From Siderastrea siderea (taxonomy: Eukaryota; Cnidaria; Anthozoa; Scleractinia; Rhizangiidae), in the NCBI GenBank assembly GCA_964030785.1, contig OZ034968.1, positions 37,579,186 through 37,643,185 on the forward strand: 64,000 bases of DNA. Reading direction: 5' to 3'. The first letter of the stretch is position 1, and each line of letters begins with the position of its first letter. The position numbers and the translations under genes were made by a program. Below, one piece after another: positions 35,289-45,598 of the stretch. The notes beneath the pieces were generated by a model. The model was not told where the DNA came from and did no database searches. It saw nothing but the letters and a program-made list of their open reading frames with translations.

Positions 35289-35317
35289 TTCGAGGTGTCA
35301 GGCCATTGTGACGTCAC
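35289..35317 (+). promoter_or_regulatory. Subterminal repeat, left end, containing TGACGTCA
   Basis: A TTCGAGGTGTC block ending in the palindrome GTGACGTCAC (35308-35317), 33 bp in from the terminus. The same block occurs at all four ends of the two P-like elements here. P elements also carry subterminal inverted repeats and internal transposase sites, so a protein-binding role is likely. Confidence 0.65.
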
Positions 35318-35846
35318 GGGAAAGCAAAGCGTGCGATCTGCAGAATTTTCGAAAATGGCGGTGTTGTTGATGTTTGTGTGACTACTTCGACCTCATTTTT
35401 TTCGTTAGCGAAACACCAGGATGGCTTCTCGTTTTATCGAGAATACTTTTCATCTTATTTTCCAACACGAGAGGTAAGAGCATTTTATTCGTTGTTTGAG
35501 AATCCCGCGAAAAAGCTTTCTGAGGCATTTTAGCAAGTCTCCTCGCTTGGCAAATTTTGTGTGGACGCTCCGGTATGTCGCTCGGAAAAAATGCGTTTAT
35601 TTCGAGATAGAAAGAACAAGAAAACTTATAACTTGGCTCTAGAATAGTTCACAACCAACAAAATGTGTATAGTATGTAGTTAATGTAAAGGAGTGAATAA
35701 TAAAAATGATCAGTCGAGTTATTTCTGAAGCTCTCTAATTAAACTCATGTTCGATAAACATTAAGGAATGTCGAACAATTTGAAATATTTACAGAAACAG
35801 CGTCGACACTTAAAAATTGTGCTTCGTTCGTAGTTTTCAAGGAAGC

Positions 35847-38800
35847 TTAAAGAGACTTTGGTTTTTTTGCAGAAGCCGTGTCCTCTGACATGTCGGTTTT
35901 GCGCTTCATCGAAGCAGTGTTGTGACTCTTTGGTGTTGTGACACTTTGACTGTCAGCATTCAACGATTTGAGAATACTGTGTTCATTTTCAAGTAGTTTA
36001 GTTTTCAGTTCCTGGTTTGACGAACTTGCATTCACAGGAATAGCACAGGACTTGAAAATGTTAAGGTAATTCTGCTTTACTTGCTTTGCATCGGATGTGA
36101 TGTTACTTTGACAAGCCATGGACATGAGGTTTTTTAGCGATGCAGAGTGGTCTTTCGAGCACGATGTTGTGATGTTAACTTGTGACCTTTCAAACAGTAA
36201 TATGTACATGTGTGATGGAGTTTTCACTTGGGGGCGTTTTCCGATGTATTCAGCTTTACCACTGTTCCACATATCGTTGTACAAGTACCATCCTTCTTTG
36301 TATTTTTTTTCAGCGACAAATACCTCACACCAGAAATGAAAGTTATGGTGATATATAATTGCTGCCAGGTCATATTTATGTTTGCCAAGACGTAGGTGGA
36401 GCTTGTTTGACAGACATGGTTGAATTGGCCTATTTTCATCTTTATCAAGCTCAAATGAAAGTAAGAATGGATCGTTAACCACTGATGAAGAGTGCAAAAG
36501 TTGACCACCACAAACAGAACCATCTTCCTTTGACCGTAAACAAATGCCTCTTTGTGAGCAAGGAATATCCTGCTGAACAAGAAGCTTTTCTGCAACTCGC
36601 ACTGGATCATATGTGGAATTAAAAATATCTGTGATGTTTATGTTAGTGTTGTGGATGAAGTATGTACTGTGAGTGTTAACAGTGTCACGACAATGTTTGC
36701 AATTCCTACATTTGATGTTGACTGACTCAGTGATGAAGAGAGCATCCTTTTCCTGTTGTGACATGTTTGCACACAGAGCTGTGAAGACATTTGAAATTGC
36801 AGCCATCTGGCCAAGTGGAAAAACTGTCCGCCCATTATAAGTGTGTTGATTTAAATAGGACCATAGTACCATTTTGCTTTTATGGAAGCTCCCTTGTTCG
36901 CGGATGACAATAGATTCAAGAAGTGTATCCATAGCTAGAGTTGTATGTTCAAAGTTTGTTGTTGCTGGTGTTATTTGTCTCGTGAAAGGATGGTAGATAG
37001 ATTCTAAAAAAGTGTCTATATAACAGGAATTTGCAATTTGTCCAGAACCATATGTGTATGATTGAAAGATGTCTAAAGAATGGTATGTGGTATCAGGTGA
37101 CTTCTTTTGGCATGGATTGAGCTTGCAAATGACTTGAAGTTTCCCACAGCCATGACACTTTCGTTTAGGTATTCCCTCATTTTTTTTCCAAAACAGATTG
37201 AAGTACTTATGTTCCATTGCATTTTCTTTCCTACAGGAAGCAAGTGTTTTCAAGAGTGTTGACTGGTCGCTGATCTTTTGAGCCTTAGCTTTTAAATGGT
37301 CCAGATTTATATTCCAGGTAGGCACTCTTCCACTTTGTGTTTCATTCCAAAAACCTTTTAGTTGCACAAGGAGATCTTGAATAAATTGTTCATCTCTTTT
37401 TACCAAATAAATCACTGTTCTTCTTGGTGTCCAACAAACAAAGTGGCATTTTTCTGTGTTAGTAGAGTACATTTCAAGTTGACACTGTGGAATATAAAAC
37501 ACTGGAACTTTTCTATAAGGGAAAGGGTTCCCTCCCATATAAGGACACTTTATTTCTACAACTGTATCACTGTCAACTATTCCATCAGGTGAGACACCAA
37601 GCCAAGCGGAGCCTTTACAATCTCTCGTTACCCAGAGTCCTGTTTTTTCAAATTTTCTGCATGGCATGCCATGAATGTACGTGGCAACAGCGTGGTCCTC
37701 GCACATTGATCCCCATTGCATGGCATCATTGATAGTCTCAGTTTTTCTTGCAGAATCATGCGTCATATCTTGGGCATAGTCAATCATTTCTTGCCTTCCT
37801 CTCCAACCTTAGGAAAGTGATTATAATTTTTAAAACTTATCGGAAAGGCCATGATATTTTTTTTTCACAACAAAATAATAATACAAACATACTAATTTGT
37901 ATAATAATGAGATACTAGTATTCTTACAACATGGGAATTTTATGTCAAAGTGATGATGCTGTGAACAAAATTTGTTAGTATCTGCTGCTGTTCACTGTGT
38001 GACAGAAACATTTTGTCTATTAAAATCAATTTGTAGGTCTCTTTAGGGAATCTTACCTAATGCAATTGCAGCTTTACTTCCATTCACTTTTCCTTTCCTT
38101 GCTTCTTTCCATGCCTCTGAACCTTGCTCAAGGAACCGCTCATCATTCACTTTTTGGTCAGTAGCTTTGGCTTGAACATTTACCAGTGTAGGATTGTCTT
38201 GCAATACTATCTCAGGTAAGCGAAGAAGTTGTATTGTCAATGGGTCATTGGTGTCACTGATCTCTCCCTATCAAGAAAGGCAAAATAAAAGCTAGCTATT
38301 ACCAGAAAGTGTAAAACCTTCGCATTCTTGAGAAAGGCTGCTACTATAAGGAGGCAAAGAGAAAAATACCACATTACTTTGATATTACGTGTAATGAAGA
38401 AAAGTAATTATGTGGTCAGAATTATATGGATTTCTCACCTTACTCTTTGAATTATGTTTTGTGCATTTTGATCCTGGCATGTTAGTTACAAATGATTTGC
38501 AGTCTTTTTTTAAATGGCCAGTCTGTCCACAAGCATAGCATTGCTGCTTTTCTAGCCAAGCAAGATCATGTGGAACGTTCTGCTTACATTGAATTGCCCA
38601 GTGTCCTTGCTCTCCACATTTGAAACATTTATCTGTTGGCTTAACATTTAATTTTGTCACCCCTTGTTTAACTGGCACTTTGTCAAACCTGCGCAGCATT
38701 TGTCTTATTGCTGATGATTGTTCCTCACTTCTGGGATTCAGTTGATCAACTGCCAGAAATGTTACACACCTCCTCTTGCAAAACTTCTTGCAAAACATTT

Positions 38801-41800
38801 CAAAGATTTCACTTGATTGATTGTCAACATTGAGATCTTGCTTCGTGTAATTAATTGTGGCTAAAAGTCCATGCCAAGATGCCATTAAATCTTTATCCTG
38901 AGGTATTAAAGTTAGGGCATCAGTAAGACTGTTCATGTGCCAGTTTCCAGGAACAAAATGCTGATGTCTTAATTTGAAATTGAATTTTTTCAGGAAATGA
39001 AGGAGACATTGCCTGTTTGCTTTCTCTCGCAGGATACTAACAAATTTAAGAGTATATCCAATAATTGAACTGGGAGATTTAAACGTTAGATGATCAAGAA
39101 CTTGTTCAGCTTGTCTGTATAACTGGTGTTCCTCCTTTTGTGTGTGAAAATTGTTAATTTCACTGTCATTTACATTTATATTAACACTCTTGATAAGATT
39201 GGAATCAGCTTTGACGACATCCTGGTCTTTTGACAATTTTCCACAAATGTTTTTCTTTTTCCTTTTCAAGGGCACAGAGACAAAGTTTGGAGTGACAAGA
39301 GCAGCATATGACCCAATATAGGTTTCTGTATCAAATTCTTTCTTCTCAGCTTTAATAAGGAGACCTGTCGCTATACTTGAATTCCCTTCCATATATTGTT
39401 GAACCGTCGGTTCCCCTCCTGCGATCCTACTTCGCTGCAGACTGAAGTAGTTCTCCACGTCATCTTGATTGGTTGTTCGAGGGACTATGATGACATCACT
39501 GTGATTTATTTTGAGGTATGATACTAGTCCAATGAACCCTCTGATTGAACGTGTTAGGTCATAGTAAGTGTGCTTTGAAATAAATTTCTTCCAGTGTTCT
39601 TTTAAGGCACCTCTGAGATCTTTTTGTGCTTCACTAAGCTCTGTGTACCATCTTTTGAAAAACACAAGCACTTTGATTAGTTTGGGCATTGTATCTTCCT
39701 CAAGCGAGATGCTGTTCATAATCTTGAAGTATTCAGCAACTGTCCTGATGTAGTTTCGTGTCATCAATGTTTTCTGATATCCATACTTGCTGCTGTATAA
39801 GATGTCATCTGCAACTTCTCTACAGCATGTTTCTGCAGCACGTTTAACTGACATCTTTGTCCTGGAAGTAAGAAATAAATGCTTTGATGACAGCTTTGTG
39901 AGTCCCCTCTCTGCTACATCAGTCAAGTGTTCTAAAGATATGTCAAAGTTGCTGTAACTGAGATTGCGGTTTTGGGATATGAGAAAGTTACGTAACTTCT
40001 TAATCATGTGGGGTGGATCAGATAGCCAAAAGATTGGTTTGTTGTCGTTGTAAGGATTTTCAGTCATCCAATTTATGGAACCATATTGATTAAAAAATGC
40101 TGAGCTGTGTGTGGCTCCATCACATACCCCATATAAAACTTGTATTTTCTTGTCACTGTTCTTGCCAAACTTGATCTCACTGAGAATACTGATAGTACTC
40201 CATACGCAGTTGCCAAGCGTTTTTGCATTTAACTTGTTTATAGGAAAGCTGGCAATTGGCCATGCAAAGTCCCCTTCGATAGAAGACCAAAAGAATTGCA
40301 GGATTATTTTGGCTACTGGTCTGCTGGAAGTTACAGTCAGTTCCCCATCTGTATCATAGCATGTGGAGTTGTCATCAGTTGAAGAATTTTCATTAATACT
40401 GTGCTGAAACACTTGATCTGCATTAGCTTCTTTGGGCTCTTTTTCCTCCAAGTTGATTGCTTCTACAATATTTTCAGGGATTTCTAAGTCCTCAAAACCC
40501 ACTAGTTGGTTGGTTCTTGCACATACTTTAATACCCTTTTTAATGTAAATCTCATCCCAGTGGATGCCGCCCAATCCCTTGCAGTTACGCCTCGTAAGTT
40601 CCTGTGAAAATAGTTTTAAATTTTCTCGTGAAACAACTCTATATGATGTCTGGGATTGCCTGTAGCTATTCACTGTAGTGAGGGATGGAATTGGTAAGAT
40701 CTCTCTCACCAGGTTGTAACCACCCTGGCCACATTTTCCTGCCAGTTCTGCACACCACTTTAACACAATTGGATGAAATCTCATTCCTTTTGGGTACATT
40801 TTCTTTCCAGGCTCAGTTGGATCTTTGCCCTCAGCTTCTGCTTTCATCAGAGAGGTAAGAGTATCACATAACAATGCATATAAGACTGAATTTTCTTGAA
40901 GCAGGTTTTTGGACAGGGCAAGCTCAATCAAAGTACCCAGTTTTCCTGATGTCAAGAATACATTGTCTGGCATTTTCATCAGGTTTTCTTTTTTTGTTTC
41001 GTGCTCGTACAACTTCAAAAGCTTGCTGTGTGATCTTTTTAATTTAACAATGTATTCACTCATTCTTCTACATCTTCTAAGAAGTTCCTCATTTTGCAAG
41101 GAGGTCATTGGTGTGAATGAATGTGGAGATGTTCTTGCGTCTCCTAAATCAGGTTTCACAGATGCACTAGGTAGCTTGCGAATACAGTTTCGAAGAAGCA
41201 GCTTACAGGGTTCACATCTAAGCTGACGTGCGCTAACATCCCCACCCGACTTAGGCAAGATGACTTGACAGTCACGGCCATTTTGTGGTGAACTTCGCAC
41301 TGTCTCATGGATGACATCTGTTACTTGACTTGGGTATGGAAGGGTGTGAGCATTATCTATGTGAAACATAGCCTTGTTTTCTTTGTACACATTCTTCAAG
41401 TTATAATGCTGACAAGCAGATACCCAATGATGTTCAAAAATACCAAGGCATATGGATAGGTCCTGTAGTTCTTTAAAGGCAACAAGAATTTCTTTGGTCA
41501 AAGATTGCATGGACATCTTGTGTTGTGGTTTCAGAAGATACTGTGTTTTGACAGTCCTGTCAATGACGTCATATTTTAGAAGCACTGAGTCTTTGAGGAA
41601 ATTGACAATTAATTTTCTGTTGTTTGTCGCTCTTCCATTTAGAAGGACATTTTTTGAAATCATCAAAGAGGAATTTTTTACAATTCCAACAAAGATGTCA
41701 ACTTCATTTTTTGTTTGCTCAATGATTTCTTCAAGCACTTGTTTCAATTGAAATTGATGGGCCTTTAGCTCCCTTGTGGTGTTGATTTTTTTTTCGGCAA

Positions 41801-44463
41801 AAAGTAGTTTTCTGTTTGGCAGTTGTGTGGTGCTAACATTTTTGTCTGCTTTGTTTGGACTTTCTTTGCTACTGTATGGTGTATCCACACGCTCCATTCC
41901 CTCCAAAACTGTATGTAATCTCTTTTTTGACTTTTCGTACTCCTTTTGCATCTTTGCCATATCCAGGAATGGGTCCCTACATTTTATACAGACATAGTTT
42001 GATATCTTTGGTGTTGATGTTAATGAACATTGATGATAAAAATCTTCATTCTGTTCAATGCTTCCATTGTGAGGTTTACTTTCAGAGAAAAAACTACATG
42101 ACACAGAACACATGAAAGTCTCACCATTCTGCACTTGGATGACATGTTTATGACATGGCAAGGATCTTGTAGCTCTTACTTTCCTGTTGCACACCATACA
42201 TATATAATCTGTAATGCACATACCCATATTTTCTTTCTGCAAAGAATGATGTCGACGGTGATCTTTATTGTAATGTACATGACAGATCTTCAATTTTGCC
42301 ACATCCTGGTTGCTCAAGGTGGTAAAAATTGGCTTGATCTGGTAAAGCCCTTTCAGGGTCCGCAGTGCTTTGGATGCATCACTGCAGTAATTTGTACATC
42401 CTTCTATAGCGCACTGTACACTTTCTATAAAAAGTTAAAAAGTAAATGTTAAAAACAAAGTTGTCACTATGACAGGACAACAGCATTAAATTTTATCATT
42501 CAAGAAGTGGAGCTATTCAAAAGCATAGCATGAACATGGGATGGTTTGGCATTTGTTTCTGATTGCTATCCATTTAAATGTGACAACAATATGATTTCAT
42601 TATTGAAATGGTCAGTATGGGGCAAGTCATGCTGGTTGTCTTTATTTGATTTTTTTAATAGTGAAATAGAAAAATGTAATGCTAACCTTCTCCTGTTCCA
42701 CCCACAGGGTGCAACATCTTTGTTTCACAGACATCACCAGACATGCATGAAAAGAGAATTGGAGAGTCGATTGGCAGGCACCGCTCCTTAATTCTCACTC
42801 GTTCGGCCTCCACGTCATCATCCAGTACATCTTCTATGGTCACTGCAATGAAAATACCTATGTAATATGCTATTACATGTTTATTGATAATCATGAATGT
42901 CATAAGGTTTTATGCCTGGACATTACTTTCAAGTAACAAAGGGACTGCTTAGTTAATACAGGACTTAAAGAAAACAGGTATATAAGGTATATAATTGTTG
43001 TAGGGAGTTGTATTGTTTGATTCTTTTTGTTTCATTTGTATTTCATTATCTGCCCTGAAACCTACAGGAAGAACCGAAACTATTGACAGAAATTAAATTT
43101 CCTGCAAAATAATACAGTCTGAACCAAATAATGTTCGTTTCTTCTCTTTGTTGGCTTACAATTATGTCATGACTGGCCTTGTTGTCGAGAGATTTTTTAT
43201 TTACTTCAAATTGCTAACCCTGTTTAAAACTTTCATTAACTTTTGTCATGATCATGCTATCAGTAGAAGCTGCACCTGTACAACAGATTTTGTTACCTTT
43301 GGAGAATTGCTTTTTTTCCTCATCAGGTTTGGTGTTACTTTTAGTGTTTTGTTCAAGGAGGTACTTGATGTCATCAGCAGGGTCATTTGATTCATTATCC
43401 TGCAAAGACTGTTTTCAGAAACTATGTTTTAGTTATCTTAAATAGTCATTTTGCTGCAGTGCATATAGTTTTATACTCATTATAGATCATTTTTCACTCA
43501 CATGACCAGTGACTATGTGAATGGAATGAATTAAAAACTCCCAGAGTCATTTATGGAGACATTTAAGGTGGTTCTAACTTGTGAGTCTGTGGATGAAATC
43601 CTATGGTGTGACCATTCAAATGAAACTTCTTCAGCAGTACTTTCATGTGGTACCATTTTGTGTTTTAGTATTTCAAAAAATGAAATTTGTTTTTTTTTTA
43701 TTATTTTTACTTTGGCCACTTCTAGGAGTTTAAGGGTTAAGAAGGCATTTATAAAAGAAAAGAGTTCGATTCCCGTAGGATTGTCTTGAAATGCCAAATA
43801 TATGGCTGCCATTTCATTGTTTTGGTACACCAATATGGCCTTCATGATGTCATCTGAAAACACTTTATGTGTACCTGTAGCTGATACATTGCATGTAATA
43901 AAGTTACATAAACATTGTTATCACTATAACTAGTATTATTTTTTGTACCTTTGCATGCTTCCTATAGACAAGTGGCTCTTGTTTGTAGAACTTTTTGATA
44001 CTGTTATATACTTTTTGATATTTTAACATGAGATTTTTGTCCTTTTTGTTTAGTTTGATGATCTTTCTCCTTTTCCTCCCCAGTGCTTCTTTTCCCTGCA
44101 GTAAATAAAAGACCTTATTACTATTGTGTATTTGTTGCTTTATTTAAATTGTATCCACATGGAAGGCAAAACATATCTCATGATATATATTTATTTAGTT
44201 TGATCCACATATTATTCAGTTAGATCAACATAGGTGATGAATGGGTTAGAATTGTTTTCAACTCACTAACCTTAACATCATTAGCATGTGGAAAAGGTAC
44301 TTTTTTCAGATTTTTGACTTGTCTAATTATTTTTCTCCTGACATCTTTTCTTCTTCTTTGCAACATTGCCTAGAAAAATAATTAAAGGGATATGCACAAA
44401 GTAATTTTCTTGAAAGCTTGCTGCACATGTGGGTTCCATAAGTCCTAATTTAATACTTACCAT
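35847..44463 (-). CDS. Fusion: THAP-like, P-type transposase, CCHC knuckles, YqaJ nuclease, USP-like protease
   Basis: Exons: 44463-44461 (ATG alone), 44369-44271, 44095-43949, 43399-43297, 42842-42687, 42424-38439, 38267-38057, 37807-35847. All junctions are GT-AG and the phases agree, giving 2221 residues. Order: basic N-terminus; C2CH site C174-X4-C179-X37-C217-X2-H220 (THAP spacing, but no clear THAP Trp/Pro); P/THAP9-like core with WDE (D793), SDPPH (D972) and DDVENYFS (E1160); CCHC knuckles from C1436 and C1465; YqaJ fold with EARKGKVNGS, E1605, SPDG D1643, EIK E1653/K1655 and Q1678; then a USP-like domain with NSCYIDT (C1830), paired Cys near 1935, HFW H2059 and YND D2080; basic tail. 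Catalytic assignments are by motif. The product probably excises and inserts the element in the nucleus. Retaining the intron 38438-38268 stops translation at 38385. Confidence 0.85.
43540..43775. repeat. Interspersed repeat with 'gtctgtggatgaaatcct' block, copy in P-like element
   Basis: A repeat also seen at 26495, about 50050 and about 52260. It sits in an intron of the transposon gene, so it either hitchhiked with the element or inserted later. Minus-strand frames through it are spurious. Confidence 0.6.
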
Positions 44464-45504
44464 TGCTCAGTGTTGAAGAGTTTAAAAAAAAAAATCTATT
44501 TTTTCAAATATGCGGACCTCCGAGGGAACATGCACGATTCGTGCGTAAAGTCGGCAAGAAAATTACCCAGACCGTTCAAAAATGTTAATTATTTCTTGCT
44601 AGACGTAACTGAATCTCTTTCCCTTATGCTGTTCATTTAAATGTCTTTCCTAAAAATTATTTTGGCCACTTAAAAAAAAAACTCGCTTCTAGGCGAAGAA
44701 TCATCGAAGAAGCTTTATAAATATCACTTGTAAAATATATTTTAATAAAAATATCAAAATCACTCACCAGGCATACATACACATCCTGTATATTTCTGCG
44801 AGTACCGGTATTTCGTTCTTCTTTCTACAAAGCCAATGTTTTTAAAATGAATTGTAATTTTTTTCCAGAGAAAAGCTTGCGTCAAAAGTCGCGTCAGCCG
44901 ATGTCTTGCTTATTATTGTGGAAATACCTCCTTTATTTGCCAATTTTGAGGCGGTTAAAGGGCAGTCAAAAAACCTACAACTAAAAATATTAAGGTAACC
45001 AGCGATTTTTGACTGAGTGCTACAAATTCTCTATCGTCGAGAGCTTTATTGTTGGACAATCTAGGGTTTTTCCCTTTCTTTTTCGCAGCTGTCACGCAAT
45101 GTATCCCCAGAAAGCAGTGTTTAAAGCCACTGATCATTTTAATGAAATTGCTACACGATAATATTTTTCTAAAATTGGAAAGAGTTTATACACATAAAAG
45201 TCATGTTTTTGTTTCGAAGCGACACATCATGGGGTTTGTGAGATACAGTTCGTGAAAGGTGATCCTGATCACGGGTTTAATCGATCCACCAAGTCGTCCG
45301 CGAACTCTTTCAAGTCTCATCGCCACTTTGTTTTTTTGTTTTGAGGACGAAATTGCATTAAGAATACTTTTTATGATATAGCATGCAGCATACCTTTTGT
45401 TCTTTCATTGTTTTAAACTGTGCTTTTTGGGAAACTAGACTTTAAACCTCTTCCGGGGAAGCCATTTGTTTACCTTTCTTTAATTTTCCCGGGCCGGCTT
45501 ATGT
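44464..45504 (-). promoter_or_regulatory. Presumed 5' region of the transposon gene
   Basis: No coding sequence. Positions 45119-45504 are conserved with 11929-12310 of the non-autonomous element. It should hold the promoter, but I see no clear core motif. Confidence 0.4.
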
Positions 45505-45532
45505 GTGACGTCACGATGGTCCGACACCTCGG
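45505..45532 (-). promoter_or_regulatory. Subterminal repeat, right end, containing TGACGTCA
   Basis: GTGACGTCAC at 45505-45514 followed by 'gatggtccgacacctcgg', the inverse of the left block. It is about 58 bp from the terminus versus 33 bp on the left. Confidence 0.65.
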
Positions 45533-45590
45533 ATTTCCATTCGCCAATACTGGCGCTTGTGCCCAGGCCCAAGTTCATCACTCCCTCCTG

Positions 45591-45598
45591 GTTTTGCG
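45591..45598. repeat. 8-bp target site duplication, right copy (GTTTTGCG)
   Basis: Exact match of 35248-35255, directly outside the right terminus. Confidence 0.95.

Larger units (their letters stand above)
35256..45590 (-). mobile_element. Complete 10.3-kb P-superfamily DNA transposon
   Basis: Terminal inverted repeats start CAGGAGGGAGTGATRAACT at 35256 and, inverted, at 45590, with one mismatch in 19 bp. A perfect 8-bp duplication (GTTTTGCG) flanks them; 8 bp is the P-element target size. Subterminal repeats lie at 35289-35317 and 45505-45532. The single gene (44463-35847, minus) has eight exons with no frame disruption, and its transposase core resembles P element/THAP9. Intact termini, an intact frame and a perfect target duplication suggest recent insertion and possible autonomy. 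The target lies about 390 bp upstream of the ALDH16A1 ATG, with the promoter-like segment between. The element is far longer than typical P elements because of the added nuclease and protease modules. Confidence 0.92.

Noticed and set aside
38385..42317. The 1310-codon minus-strand frame as a complete transposase gene starting at 42317
   Set aside because: The first codon there is TTG, the frame continues upstream to a splice acceptor at 42424, and further exons join in phase to an ATG at 44463. At the other end a donor at 38438 joins in phase to the nuclease exons.
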